A DNA stretch of 64,000 nucleotides. It comes from Flavobacterium jejuense. GTDB lineage: Bacteria > Bacteroidota > Bacteroidia > Flavobacteriales > Flavobacteriaceae. A program made the position numbers and the translations under genes. The notes beneath the pieces are model-generated. The model did no database searches. It was given only the letters and a program-made list of their open reading frames with translations, and was not told where the DNA came from. The DNA lies in contig NZ_VEVQ02000012.1 in the NCBI RefSeq assembly GCF_006491595.2, positions 1 through 64,000 of the forward strand, written 5' to 3'. Positions within the stretch are counted from its first letter, which is position 1, and each line of letters begins with the position of its first letter. Positions 1 through 9,466 of this stretch are shown one piece after another.

Positions 1-1
1 T

Positions 2-886
2 TACAATTATAAATACAACGGTAAAGAACTGCAAACGGAACTAGGACTGAATATGTACGATTACGGAGCTAGGAATTATGACCCTGCTTTAGGTAGATGG
101 ATGAATATTGACCCGCTTGCGGAAAAGTACTGTCCATTATCTCCATATGCATATGCTTTAAATAATCCAATATTTTTTGTAGACCCAGATGGGATGAGAG
201 TAAGTTATGGTAATTTTATCGACAGCGCTGGTCATGAGGAACAAAGTGACAATAGTGATGAAAGTTTACATGATTCAAATCCAATTACCCACAAAGATAT
301 TGTGAATTTATATAATAAAGCAGAAGAAAATAGTGCCTCATTTTATTTTTTTGATAAGACTCCTAAATTTGCTGCTGTAATGAATGCTTATAATCTTGTA
401 ATGCAGTTCTCTATGATAAATGAAGCTGCTAGTATTGTTTTTGCTAATGATTCTAACGAATTAAGAAAAAATCTTATTAGTATTAATCTTTCAATGACAG
501 GAGTAAATAAAGTTACAGGAGATTATACATCATTTTTATGGGGTAATGTAAAGTTTGATAATGATTATAACGTTATAGGCACTGGAGGCAAAGACTATTT
601 TATAAATTATTCAACACACACTTCTGTTTTAGTGGCTAAGAAAGACAATTACCGTGGTAAAGTAAATGGTAATGACTTCTATGATGATGCCCAAACATGG
701 GGTTTAGGACAAGATACTTTTACTGCTGGTCATTATGCCGTTAGCTTCTCATCTGAAAAACATAAAGGTTCAAGAGGATACGATATAAATTTTGTTGGTT
801 TTAGAACAAATGAATTAAGAATAAAATATGTTAAATACTGGCGTAAAAAAATAGATGAGTATATTAAGATTTTTCAATCAAAATAA
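2..886 (+). CDS. RHS repeat protein, 3' end only, with variable C-terminal tip
   Basis: Partial gene: the reading frame is already open at base 2 and runs to a stop at 884-886, so the start lies left of the window. The first part is the conserved end of an RHS core ([12 protein letters not shown], then [19 protein letters not shown], closing with DPDGM at about bases 182-196). In RHS and polymorphic toxin proteins the variable C-terminal effector begins just after this DPDGM-like boundary. Here the tip is about 229 residues (bases 197-883), rich in Asn, Asp, Lys and Tyr. I do not recognise its fold. It has a Gly-, His- and Tyr-containing segment ([26 protein letters not shown]) and a basic C terminus. 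By family knowledge such tips are often toxins delivered to neighbours, but that function is an inference. The gene is 11 bp upstream of a lipoprotein gene on the same strand. RHS assignment is secure; tip activity unknown. Confidence 0.85.
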   Translation, partial: YNYKYNGKELQTELGLNMYDYGARNYDPALGRWMNIDPLAEKYCPLSPYAYALNNPIFFVDPDGMRVSYGNFIDSAGHEEQSDNSDESLHDSNPITHKDIVNLYNKAEENSASFYFFDKTPKFAAVMNAYNLVMQFSMINEAASIVFANDSNELRKNLISINLSMTGVNKVTGDYTSFLWGNVKFDNDYNVIGTGGKDYFINYSTHTSVLVAKKDNYRGKVNGNDFYDDAQTWGLGQDTFTAGHYAVSFSSEKHKGSRGYDINFVGFRTNELRIKYVKYWRKKIDEYIKIFQSK

Positions 887-897
887 ATAATTATGTT

Positions 898-1626
898 ATG
901 AGATATATGTTTGTGTTAATAACTTGTTTGTTAATTTTTGGATGTTCTTCAATTCAACAAAAAGATAAACTATTTGGGAACTGGAGTTCAATCAATAGCT
1001 CAAATGAAATTGACTTAGAGTTTTATGATGATTCTTTAATAATTGAACAATGGGGAGTTAGGAATAATTTTAGATGGGATATTGATAACTCTTATATTTA
1101 TTTTGATAGTTTAAAAATAGATAAGAATAAAAAAAAAATATGTTATAATTATAAGTTAGTTAATGATACTTTACTGTTAAGAAAAAACAAAGATGAAATT
1201 GACTTTTTAAAACTTGTAAGAATTAATAATGCATTTGAGTATTTTAATAAATCTTTAAATTTAAATTTGCCAATTAAATCAAATCTTAGTCCAGTTTTAA
1301 ATGAAGAGACTGCTTATATTCTATATGCTTTATATGATAAAAATAAAGTCATACTAAAGACATCGAACAATATTTTTTTAAGTTTTGATGATTTAAAAAG
1401 AAATATTAATTTACATATTGCAAATACTGAATTAGATGATGTTTCTAAAATAAATGTGATGCTATTTGCAGATAAAAGAGTTTCTAAAGTAGATATTTTG
1501 AAGATAAAAAGTATAATCAAAAATATTAATAACATGAAAGTTTATCAAATTTTTACTAATAAAGACGTAGACTATAAAAAAATCGATTGGAAACAAAATA
1601 TTAAATGGTATGGGATATTAAACTGA
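898..1626 (+). CDS. AT-rich lipoprotein, possible immunity partner of the RHS tip
   Basis: A 242-residue protein with a short hydrophobic leader and a lipobox (LLIFGC, Cys at about residue 16), so it is probably an envelope lipoprotein. Residues 25-100 look like a small lipocalin-like or beta-rich domain beginning LFGNWSSI. The last third (VMLFADKRVSKVDILKIKSII) resembles the periplasmic end of ExbD-type proteins in pattern, with no ExbD-type membrane anchor visible. It starts 11 bp after the RHS stop and shares that gene's AT-rich, Asn/Lys-heavy composition, as effector-immunity pairs do. Position and composition are the only support for an immunity role. It could equally be a displaced cargo gene of the RHS locus. 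No close family is recognised. Confidence 0.6.
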   Translation: MRYMFVLITCLLIFGCSSIQQKDKLFGNWSSINSSNEIDLEFYDDSLIIEQWGVRNNFRWDIDNSYIYFDSLKIDKNKKKICYNYKLVNDTLLLRKNKDEIDFLKLVRINNAFEYFNKSLNLNLPIKSNLSPVLNEETAYILYALYDKNKVILKTSNNIFLSFDDLKRNINLHIANTELDDVSKINVMLFADKRVSKVDILKIKSIIKNINNMKVYQIFTNKDVDYKKIDWKQNIKWYGILN

Positions 1627-1631
1627 ACTGG

Positions 1632-1658
1632 GTAACATTTCAAAGATGGTAATGTTAC
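1632..1658. repeat. Short inverted repeat after the lipoprotein gene
   Basis: GTAACATT (1632-1639) and its reverse complement AATGTTAC (1651-1658) are separated by 11 bases. There is no T-run after it, so it is not an obvious terminator. The right arm lies inside the start of the first 112-bp repeat unit, so the pairing may reflect the edge of a mobile-element end. Confidence 0.4.
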
Positions 1659-1726
1659 AGAGTTAGTGATGAGTTCAATTTGAATGTCTAATAAATTGAT
1701 AATCAATAAAAATTAAAAATAATTGT

Positions 1727-1759
1727 AAAAAAGATGAGCTACATAGTTCATCTTTTTTT
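1727..1759 (+). terminator. Rho-independent terminator in first repeat unit
   Basis: AAAAGATGA and TCATCTTTT arms, extended inward by GAGCTA/TAGTTC pairing with one G-T wobble, are followed by a run of seven T. It terminates transcripts from the RHS and lipoprotein genes, or insulates the insertion element from read-through. Confidence 0.75.
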
Positions 1760-1838
1760 GGTAATGTACCAGATTTAGTGATGAAGGCTTTAAGAGTTTC
1801 TAATGGATTGATAATCAATAAAAATTAAAAATAATTAT

Positions 1839-1870
1839 AAAAAAGATGAGCTATATAGTTCATCTTTTTT
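1839..1870 (+). terminator. Rho-independent terminator in second repeat unit
   Basis: Near-identical copy of the 1727-1759 hairpin (loop TATA instead of CATA) with a six-T tail. It ends 1 bp before the first possible ATG of the transposase, so it can stop incoming transcription and could also hide translation signals on read-through RNA. Confidence 0.75.
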
Positions 1871-1871
1871 C

Positions 1872-2597
1872 ATGTTTGAAGTTCTTAAAACGAAGAAAAT
1901 GATAAAAAAATCGACCTCGTGTATTAAAATTAGTGATACTGGTATTTGTCCTCATTGCAACACTAAAAATTTAGTCAAAAATGGTTTTACCAAAAATAAA
2001 AAGCAACAGTTTTATTGTAAAAATTGCTATAAAAGAAGTATCGATTTTTATTGTTACAAAGCCTATAAACTGAATACAAATGCTAAAATTATTCAATTTA
2101 TAAAAGAAGGCTTAGGGATAAGAAGCACAGCAAGAATATTACAAATTGCAACTACTACTGTTTTGAAAAGAATTATTGCCATTGCAAAAAAGATTCCTAA
2201 TCCTATTTTCTATAAGAATAAGATGTATGAAGTAGATGAAATGCGTTGTTATTTAAAGCGAAAAGACAAACCCATATGGATTGTGTATGCTTTAGAAAGA
2301 AAAACAAAACGTGTGGTGAGTTTCAGTTTAGGAAGAAGAACCAAAAGAACTATTCAGTATGTAACTAATTCTTTATTACTAGCTACTCCAAAAGTCATTT
2401 ATACAGATGGTTTGGTGCATTACAAATCTTTATTAGAAACAGTAGTTCACAAAGTAAATCGTTTTGGCACTAACCAAATTGAAAGAAACAATCTTACTAT
2501 GCGAACTCATTTAAAGTGATTGCAGCGAAAAACGATTTGCTTTAGCAGAAGCTTTATTCTTTTACAATATGTTTTGCGTATTTATTTTTGGAGTTAA
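1872..2597 (+). pseudogene. IS1-family transposase, interrupted by in-frame TGA
   Basis: Encodes a single-ORF IS1-type transposase: an N-terminal zinc-ribbon (CPHC...CKNC, residues 27-52) fused to a DDE nuclease with YEVDEM, IYTDGL and a C-terminal IERNNLTMRTHLK. The ATG at 1899 (second Met) is an equally good start. In IS1 relatives the last motif continues as HLKRLSRKTICFS. Here a TGA at 2517-2519 replaces the expected Arg codon, and the same frame then continues LQRKTICFSRS to a TAA at 2595-2597. A CGA-to-TGA nonsense change therefore truncates the protein inside the catalytic region just after the Glu. No convincing right inverted repeat is seen downstream, so the copy is probably dead. 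Confidence 0.85.
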
Positions 2598-2861
2598 AGC
2601 TTCAATTGTTGCAAATGTTGCATCCTTTTTATTTGATTCTCAACTGGTTTTTTGTTTTGTTCGAGTTTTGTTCGTAGCTGTGGTTAATTTCGTTCCTTTT
2701 AGATACTTATAACGAAGGAAAATGGTTTTAAAGTGGTTTTTAGAAGCAAATACTAAAATTAATATAAAACGAAACAGTAAACAGTCTTTATTTTAAGAGC
2801 TTCAGATACTCATTTGTTTTATTTCTCTATATAAAAAACTCAAACTATTAAGGTTAATCCA

Positions 2862-3674
2862 TTAAAGAAATAGTAATAACAATAACCAAAATAGTGGAAT
2901 ACTTTCTACCCAAAAGCTGGTATAGTAGGTATTGCGTTTATTGTTCGCAAAAAAAGTAAAACCAGCAATTATGAAAGCTACTAAAATAGTAGTTATAATA
3001 TGCTTTTCAGTTGCGTTTTCTTTTAAAAAATCCATTAAAATGAAAAGGAGTAGTAAACCATAGGTAAGCCACTTGGTTCTTTTAATTCCTATCCGTTGAG
3101 GGATGGTTTGTAGGGTTTTAACATCTACTTGTAAATCGATAATTTCAAAAATTAACATTAACACAAAAACGAATACAAAACGTTGGATACTTTTTAATAA
3201 AACAGTCGTATCAAAATCATAATCACCATTTAGAACTGGTAAGAAAACCGTTACTGCTACCCAAGCTATGGCTACCAAATAAATTTTCACACCACTCCAA
3301 TTGCGAAGGTTTGATTTTTTAGGAAAGAAAGGCAAAGTGTATAAAATGGTTATTATTAAAGCAATAAATCCTACTAATTTGGTTTTGGTTTTTAGCTCCA
3401 AAAAGCAGTATAAAGCTGCAAAAAAAGAAATAAAACTAATGCCTATAATAGCTTTAAACATTTTGTTCAACTTTATTTTTTTTACACGGGCTAGTTCATC
3501 ATATTTAATAAAATTATAGCCTACTATGGTACCAAAAAAACCAAAATAAGCCACTGGCTCTTCGTAAGGAATATTCAACTTTAAAAACGTAATGCGAATT
3601 AAGGCATAAACAGCCAAAGCAACGTGTAAACTACTTTCAATGTAAAAATCGAGAAAGGACTTCAAATACTTCAT
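2862..3674 (-). CDS. UbiA-like prenyltransferase family membrane protein
   Basis: A 270-residue, very hydrophobic protein with about eight membrane segments. The pattern fits the UbiA superfamily: an N-containing Asp motif in the first cytosolic loop (GYNFIKYDE) and a second Asp-rich loop (DLQVDVKTLQTIPQRIG) matching the DxxxD...D arrangement that binds prenyl diphosphate through Mg2+. Length is typical for small Bacteroidota members. The substrate cannot be told from sequence; quinone, haem or carotenoid-type prenyl transfer are all possible. The first Asp motif is weaker than in MenA or UbiA. It is transcribed alone, divergently from gcvP, across a 194-bp gap. The ATG at 3674 starts the first hydrophobic stretch cleanly. 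Confidence 0.7.
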   Translation of the reverse strand: MKYLKSFLDFYIESSLHVALAVYALIRITFLKLNIPYEEPVAYFGFFGTIVGYNFIKYDELARVKKIKLNKMFKAIIGISFISFFAALYCFLELKTKTKLVGFIALIITILYTLPFFPKKSNLRNWSGVKIYLVAIAWVAVTVFLPVLNGDYDFDTTVLLKSIQRFVFVFVLMLIFEIIDLQVDVKTLQTIPQRIGIKRTKWLTYGLLLLFILMDFLKENATEKHIITTILVAFIIAGFTFFANNKRNTYYTSFWVESIPLFWLLLLLFL

Positions 3675-3868
3675 GGAACAAAAATAATGAATGTGTTAAT
3701 AAGATGGGGATTTTGTTCAAAAAATCACAAATTTTCAACCAAATTTAAGAAAAAATTAAAACTTTAATAATTACTTTTGCAACATTAATTTAAAGTAAAA
3801 TTTAGATTATATAAACAATCTTATTAAATATAAGAAAAACACAACTCACATACTTTATATTTAGATAA

Positions 3869-6712
3869 ATGAAAACAGACTCATTTGCTTTAAGACACTT
3901 AGGACCAAGAGAAACAGATTTACCTAAAATGTTGGAAACCATTGGTGTTGAAACTTTAGATCAATTAATTTATGAAACTATTCCAAATGATATTCGCTTG
4001 AAAGAGCCATTATATTTGGAGCACATTATGACGGAATATGAATATGCGAATCATATTCGTCAATTAGGTAGAACCAATAAGGTATTTAAATCATATATTG
4101 GCTTAGGCTATCATCCTACGATTGTTCCTCCTGCAATTCAAAGAAACATATTTGAAAACCCAGGTTGGTACACTGCTTATACTCCTTATCAAGCAGAGAT
4201 TGCACAAGGAAGACTAGAGGCTATTTTAAACTTCCAAACAACAGTTATTGAGTTAACAGGTATGGAAATCGCGAATGCTTCTTTATTAGATGAAAGTACA
4301 GCAGCTGCAGAAGCGATGGCTTTGTTGTTTGACGTACGTTCTAGAGACCAAAAGAAAAACAATGTTTGTAAATTCTTTGTTTCTGAAGAAATATTACCAC
4401 AAACTTTATCCGTTTTACAAACACGTTCTACTCCTATTGGTGTAGAATTAGTCATTGGTAATCACCAAGAATTTGATTTTTCTAACGAATATTTTGGAGC
4501 AATTCTTCAATATCCAGGAAAATATGGTCAGGTGTATGATTATGCTGATTTCATCAAAAAAGCAAATGACAATGAAATAAAAGTAGCAGTTGCTGCTGAT
4601 ATTTTATCATTAGTAAAATTAACACCTCCAGGAGAAATGGGAGCTGCTGTAGTTGTAGGAACCACACAACGTTTTGGTATTCCAATGGGTTATGGTGGTC
4701 CTCATGCTGCTTATTTTGCTACTAAAGAAGAATACAAACGTTCCATGCCAGGAAGAATCATTGGGGTTTCTCAAGATGCGGATGGGAATCGTGCTTTAAG
4801 AATGGCTTTACAAACGCGAGAACAACATATTAAACGTGAAAAAGCGACTTCTAATATTTGTACGGCTCAAGTATTATTGTCAGTAATGGCAGGAATGTTT
4901 GCTGTTTATCATGGTCCAAAGGGATTACAATATATTGCAGATAAAGTTCATGGTATGGCTTCCACTTTGGCCAATGCCTTAAATAAATTAGGAGTTTACC
5001 AAACAAACACGGCTTTCTTTGATACTATAGTTGTAAAAGCGGATGCTAAAAAAGTAAGACCTATTGCAGAAAAGAATGAAATTAACTTCTACTATATTGA
5101 TGCAGAAACAATTTCAATTTCGCTAAACGAAACCATCTTATTTACAGATATAAATGAAGTAATTGCTGTTTTCGCTGAAGCCTTAGGAAAGGAAGCTTTT
5201 GAAGTAAATGAATATACATTGGAAAACAATTATCCAATGCATCTAAATCGTAAATCAGATTTTTTAACGCATGAAGTATTTAACAAATACCACTCTGAAA
5301 CCAGTTTGATGCGTTATATTAAAAAATTAGAACGTAAAGATTTATCATTAAATCACTCAATGATTGCTTTAGGTTCTTGTACGATGAAATTAAATGCCGC
5401 TGCAGAAATGTTACCCTTAAGTATGCCTTATTGGAACACCATTCATCCCTTTGCTCCTTTAAATCAAGTGGAAGGATATACCAAAATGCTTAAAAAACTA
5501 GAACACCAATTGAATGTGATTACTGGTTTTGCTGGCACTACCTTACAACCTAATTCTGGTGCACAAGGAGAATATGCAGGTTTAATGACTATTCGTGCTT
5601 ATCATCAATCAAGAGGTGACAACCAAAGAACGGTTTGTTTGATTCCTGCCTCTGCACATGGAACGAACCCTGCATCAGCTGCAATGGCAGGAATGAAGAT
5701 TATCGTTACCAAAACTATGAAAAATGGCAATATTGATGTGGAAGATGTAAGAGAAAAAGCCATTCAATATAAAGACGAATTATCTTGTTTAATGGTAACT
5801 TATCCATCTACTCACGGTGTTTTTGAAAGTGCAATTAAAGAAATAACGCAAATTATCCACGACAATGGAGGTTTAGTTTATATGGATGGTGCTAATATGA
5901 ATGCACAAGTTGGTTTAACTAATCCAGCTACTATTGGTGCAGATGTTTGTCACCTAAACTTACATAAAACCTTTGCTATTCCTCATGGAGGTGGTGGACC
6001 AGGTGTTGGACCAATATGTGTGAACGAAAAACTAGTCCCTTTTTTACCAAGTAATCCTTTAGTAAATGTAGGTGGAGAACAAGCCATAACTGCTATTTCA
6101 GGTGCGCCTTATGGTTCTGCTTTAGTCTGTTTAATTTCTTATGGATACATTTGCATGTTAGGTGCTGAAGGAGTTACAAATACTACTAAATATGCTATTC
6201 TAAATGCTAATTACATGAAAGCTCGTTTAGAGGCACATTATCCTATTTTATATTCTGGTGAAAAAGGAAGAGCTGCTCACGAAATGATTTTAGATTGCAG
6301 AGCTTTCAAAGCAAAAGGCATTGAAGTTACGGATATAGCAAAACGTTTAATGGATTATGGCTTCCATGCTCCAACGGTTTCTTTCCCTGTTGCCGGAACT
6401 TTAATGGTCGAACCTACAGAATCGGAAGACGTATCAGAATTAGATCGTTTTTGTGATGCTATGATTGCTATTCGACAAGAAATTGAAGCTGCTTCTATTG
6501 AAGAACCAAATAATGTATTAAAAAATGCTCCACATACTTTAGCTATGTTAACAGCAGATACTTGGTCTTTACCGTATAGTAGAGAGAAAGCAGCTTATCC
6601 ATTAGAATATGTTGCTGACAATAAATTTTGGCCAAGTGTTCGTCGTGTAGATGAAACTTATGGTGATAGAAATTTAGTTTGTAGCTGTGCTCCAATTGAA
6701 GCTTATATGTAA
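3869..6712 (+). CDS. gcvP: Glycine dehydrogenase (decarboxylating), P protein
   Basis: A 947-residue P protein of the glycine cleavage system. It decarboxylates glycine with pyridoxal phosphate and passes the aminomethyl group to lipoyl GcvH. The chain holds the two halves fused in one polypeptide (the long bacterial form): an N-terminal half opening with FALRHLGPRE and a C-terminal half with the PLP-binding lysine K700 in LHKTFAIPHGGGGPG. The substrate and cofactor motifs GSCTMKLNAAAEM and SAHGTNPASAAMAGM are intact. No gcvH or gcvT is adjacent, so it is a single-gene unit, closed by a strong terminator. Length and motifs are complete; function is secure. Confidence 0.97.
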   Translation: MKTDSFALRHLGPRETDLPKMLETIGVETLDQLIYETIPNDIRLKEPLYLEHIMTEYEYANHIRQLGRTNKVFKSYIGLGYHPTIVPPAIQRNIFENPGWYTAYTPYQAEIAQGRLEAILNFQTTVIELTGMEIANASLLDESTAAAEAMALLFDVRSRDQKKNNVCKFFVSEEILPQTLSVLQTRSTPIGVELVIGNHQEFDFSNEYFGAILQYPGKYGQVYDYADFIKKANDNEIKVAVAADILSLVKLTPPGEMGAAVVVGTTQRFGIPMGYGGPHAAYFATKEEYKRSMPGRIIGVSQDADGNRALRMALQTREQHIKREKATSNICTAQVLLSVMAGMFAVYHGPKGLQYIADKVHGMASTLANALNKLGVYQTNTAFFDTIVVKADAKKVRPIAEKNEINFYYIDAETISISLNETILFTDINEVIAVFAEALGKEAFEVNEYTLENNYPMHLNRKSDFLTHEVFNKYHSETSLMRYIKKLERKDLSLNHSMIALGSCTMKLNAAAEMLPLSMPYWNTIHPFAPLNQVEGYTKMLKKLEHQLNVITGFAGTTLQPNSGAQGEYAGLMTIRAYHQSRGDNQRTVCLIPASAHGTNPASAAMAGMKIIVTKTMKNGNIDVEDVREKAIQYKDELSCLMVTYPSTHGVFESAIKEITQIIHDNGGLVYMDGANMNAQVGLTNPATIGADVCHLNLHKTFAIPHGGGGPGVGPICVNEKLVPFLPSNPLVNVGGEQAITAISGAPYGSALVCLISYGYICMLGAEGVTNTTKYAILNANYMKARLEAHYPILYSGEKGRAAHEMILDCRAFKAKGIEVTDIAKRLMDYGFHAPTVSFPVAGTLMVEPTESEDVSELDRFCDAMIAIRQEIEAASIEEPNNVLKNAPHTLAMLTADTWSLPYSREKAAYPLEYVADNKFWPSVRRVDETYGDRNLVCSCAPIEAYM

Positions 6713-6735
6713 TTTGAAAATTAAAAATCAATTAA

Positions 6736-6776
6736 AAACCCCAAATACATAATTTTTGTATTTGGGGTTTCTTTTT
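6736..6776. terminator. Bidirectional terminator between gcvP and GH3 gene
   Basis: A perfect 13-bp stem, AAACCCCAAATAC (6736-6748) with GTATTTGGGGTTT (6758-6770), followed by CTTTTT on the plus strand and an A-rich run on the other side. It sits between convergent genes and can end both transcripts. Confidence 0.9.
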
Positions 6777-6804
6777 ACAGTTGATAGTTGAATTATTTTT
6801 AGAG

Positions 6805-9438
6805 CTAATAAACTACCGTTTTACCTACTATTTTTACTTTGGCTTGTACTACGTTTTTCGTTGCTATTCGTGTTTCACTAGGTTGCATTCCTCCAACAGA
6901 AAATAATAAATCTCCTGAGGAAAGTTCTACTATATTATTGTTATTCATTTGTGCTAATTGCTTAGGATAAATGGTAAAAGAAACTCTTTTTGTTTCTCCT
7001 ACTTTCAAGAAGACTCTATCAAAACCTACTAACGTACGAATGGTATTTAGTTCATCTCCTTTAGGATTCGTAAAATAGCACTGAACTACTTCGTCACCCT
7101 CATTTTTCCCTGTATTAGTAACATCGACTGATAGTTTTATTTCTTTACCCGCAGTTATTTCATTTTGGACAACCAAATTGTCATAAGAAAAAGTAGTATA
7201 GCTTAAGCCAAACCCAAAATCGTATAAAGGTGTTTCTTGAAAATAGCGATAAGTTTTCCCTTTCATACTGTAATCATTAAATTCAGGTATATCTGCAATA
7301 TCCTTATAGAACGTAAGAGGTAATCGTCCTGATGGATTATAATCACCAAAAAGCACATCGGCTATAGCAGTTCCTCCTGCTTGACCTGGATACCAAGCTT
7401 CTAAAATAGCAGGAATGTTCTCATTTTCCCAATTAATTCCAACAGCACTCCCATTTAACATTACTAGTACCATAGGTTTGTCCAATTCTTTTAATTTCTT
7501 CATCAGATTTGTTTGAGAAGCAGGTAATTTTAAATCATTTCTATCTCCACCAGAAAAACCATCTACTTTTACTTTCATCTCTTCACCTTCTAGCATTGGG
7601 CTAAGACCCATACATAAAATCACCACATCTGATTCCCTTGCTAAATCAAGAGCTTCTTTTTCAAGAGTACTGCGAGGAGTATCCCATAAAAAACGCATGA
7701 TAGCATGCTCTGTGTTATCTTGCTTGTATTCTAATTTGATTTTATAAACTTTTTTAGCTTCAAGAGTAACGAATTCATAGACTTTTTTAGGTTCGTGCAT
7801 ATCCTCTCTTTCGACTATTAATTTATCATCTAAAAATAATTTCATCCCTGAAAAAGCTTCACCTCCTAAAGCATACTTCCCAGATTCTGAAACTGATAAA
7901 TAACCAGTCCATAGAACGGAGTATTTATCATAGTTCATATCCTTAAAAGGGGCTGTTGCTTTCCAAGTGAAATTTACTTGTTTGTCTATTTGAGAATGCA
8001 AAGGAGTTCCACTAAAATCTAAATTATTGAAATAGGCAGCGTTTAATCCATTCACTTTACAAGAACTATCTGTAAATAAAACATCAGAAGAAACCGCTTC
8101 CAAAATAGGCAATCCTTCTACCAAAGGGCAACCTTGAGCAAACTGAACTTCTGCTTGTGGTAATTTCTTTTGTAGTCCTTTAAGTGGTGTAATTCCATTG
8201 GAAGGGAAACCATTATAATTGCCTAATAAGACATCCAATTCATTTGCATTTGGTCCTATTACGGCTATTTTTTTAAGGTCTTTACTTAATGGTAAAATAT
8301 TGTTCTCATTTTTCAATAAGACTATTGACTTTCTTGCCGTTTCCAAAGCCAATAATCGATGTACTTCAGAATCTACCACACTAAATGGAATTTTTTCATA
8401 TTTTACATCTCCAGCTGGTGCAAAAAGTCCTAATTTCATACGAGCGCAAAGTAATCGTTCTACAGCAACGTCTAATTCTGCTTCTGTAATTAATTTTTGT
8501 TTAATCGCATTAATTAGAGAAGGATAAGAATCCCCGCAATTTAAATCCGTACCTGCTTTAACAGCCATTGCAGAAGCTTCTTCTTTAGTAGCAACTATTT
8601 CATGAGCGTCTTTGTCATAAAAGTCTTTTACAGCCCAACAATCAGAAACAATATAACCATTAAAGCCCCAATCATTACGTAGTAAATCACTTAGTTTTTT
8701 ATTCCCACAACATGGCAATCCTTTAAAGCTATTATAAGCACACATTACTGAATATACATGAGCTTCTTTTACCACTTTTTCAAATTGTGGACTGTATGTA
8801 TTTATCATATCAAAAGAAGAAGGTTCCGCATTAAAACTATGCCTTTCATTTTCTGGACCACTATGTACTACAAAATGTTTAGCAGTAGCAATAATTTTAT
8901 AATATTTGGGATCATCCCCTTGTAGTCCTTTTATAAATTGTACTGCTAATTCTCCTGTCAGATAAGGATCTTCGCCATAAGTTTCCATTCCTCTTCCCCA
9001 TCTTGGATCTCTAAAAATATTAATATTTGGGGTCCAATATGTTAATCCTTGATAGATACCTCTTTTATTTCTTGAGGCAAATTCAGAATGTTTTGCTCTG
9101 GCTTCATCTGAAATAGCATCTGCAACTTTAAACATTAGATTTCTATCCCACATGGCACTCATTCCAATTGCTTGTGGAAAAACTGTTGCTTTCCCTGCAC
9201 GAGCTACACCGTGTAAACATTCGTTCCACCAGTTCATTTCAGGAATTTCAAGTCTTTCAATAGCTGGTGATTGATAGGTCATTTGTGATACTTTCTCTTC
9301 TAAGGTCATTTGTGAAACAATATATTTGGCACGTTCTTCAAATGTCTTACTTGTATCTTTATGAATTGCTATTTCTTTTTTGGTCTGACATCCTAAAACA
9401 AAGAGCAATAGTATAAGAGTTGTTGCTTTTCCAAACAT
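6805..9438 (-). CDS. GH3 glycosidase with PA14 insert, probable beta-xylosidase
   Basis: An 877-residue lipoprotein (lipobox LFVLGC) of glycoside hydrolase family 3. The order is a TIM-barrel domain, then an alpha/beta sandwich interrupted by a PA14 domain at about residues 464-584 (GLNAAYFNN ... MRFLWDTP), then a fibronectin III-like C-terminal domain. The nucleophile is D266 in YIVSDCWAV. The sequence after the leader (VSQMTYQSPAIERLEIPEMNWWNE) is typical of xylan 1,4-beta-xylosidase/arabinofuranosidase-type GH3. It lies 28 bp downstream of the GH10 xylanase gene and is its likely partner, trimming xylo-oligosaccharides from the non-reducing end at the cell surface or in the periplasm. The exact sugar preference is inferred from context. 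Confidence 0.88.
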   Translation of the reverse strand: MFGKATTLILLLFVLGCQTKKEIAIHKDTSKTFEERAKYIVSQMTLEEKVSQMTYQSPAIERLEIPEMNWWNECLHGVARAGKATVFPQAIGMSAMWDRNLMFKVADAISDEARAKHSEFASRNKRGIYQGLTYWTPNINIFRDPRWGRGMETYGEDPYLTGELAVQFIKGLQGDDPKYYKIIATAKHFVVHSGPENERHSFNAEPSSFDMINTYSPQFEKVVKEAHVYSVMCAYNSFKGLPCCGNKKLSDLLRNDWGFNGYIVSDCWAVKDFYDKDAHEIVATKEEASAMAVKAGTDLNCGDSYPSLINAIKQKLITEAELDVAVERLLCARMKLGLFAPAGDVKYEKIPFSVVDSEVHRLLALETARKSIVLLKNENNILPLSKDLKKIAVIGPNANELDVLLGNYNGFPSNGITPLKGLQKKLPQAEVQFAQGCPLVEGLPILEAVSSDVLFTDSSCKVNGLNAAYFNNLDFSGTPLHSQIDKQVNFTWKATAPFKDMNYDKYSVLWTGYLSVSESGKYALGGEAFSGMKLFLDDKLIVEREDMHEPKKVYEFVTLEAKKVYKIKLEYKQDNTEHAIMRFLWDTPRSTLEKEALDLARESDVVILCMGLSPMLEGEEMKVKVDGFSGGDRNDLKLPASQTNLMKKLKELDKPMVLVMLNGSAVGINWENENIPAILEAWYPGQAGGTAIADVLFGDYNPSGRLPLTFYKDIADIPEFNDYSMKGKTYRYFQETPLYDFGFGLSYTTFSYDNLVVQNEITAGKEIKLSVDVTNTGKNEGDEVVQCYFTNPKGDELNTIRTLVGFDRVFLKVGETKRVSFTIYPKQLAQMNNNNIVELSSGDLLFSVGGMQPSETRIATKNVVQAKVKIVGKTVVY

Positions 9439-9466
9439 AATTGTAATACTTTCTTTTTTTAATTGT

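Larger units (their letters stand above)
1648..1870 (+). repeat. Tandem 112-bp repeat, units resembling IS1-family left ends
   Basis: Two direct copies lie back to back: 1648-1759 and 1760-1870. Both begin GGTAATGT, continue with a TTAGTGATGA stretch, share a long block around TTGATAATCAATAAAAATTA, and end in the same terminator hairpin. The unit starts resemble the IS1 terminal inverted repeat (GGTnATGnTnC...TTAnTGAT). The second copy ends 1 bp before the IS1-type transposase ORF, which supports reading them as left ends of an IS1-family element, one of them duplicated. No matching right end is visible downstream. Confidence 0.6.

Noticed and set aside
1727..1870. Repeated hairpin units considered as a CRISPR or phage-type array
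   Set aside because: Only two units, no unique spacers of constant length, no cas genes, and the units begin like IS1 ends and carry terminators.
2641..2720. Possible tRNA-like sequence (TTCGAG stretches)
   Set aside because: No cloverleaf arms or CCA-side acceptor pairing could be drawn.
2598..2861. Right end of the IS1-type element
   Set aside because: I looked for the reverse complement of GGTAATGT...TTAGTGATGA. Only a weak, gapped resemblance at 2601-2625 was found.
4189..4455. Minus-strand open frame inside gcvP
   Set aside because: It is the reverse of conserved glycine dehydrogenase codons, with no promoter or family match.
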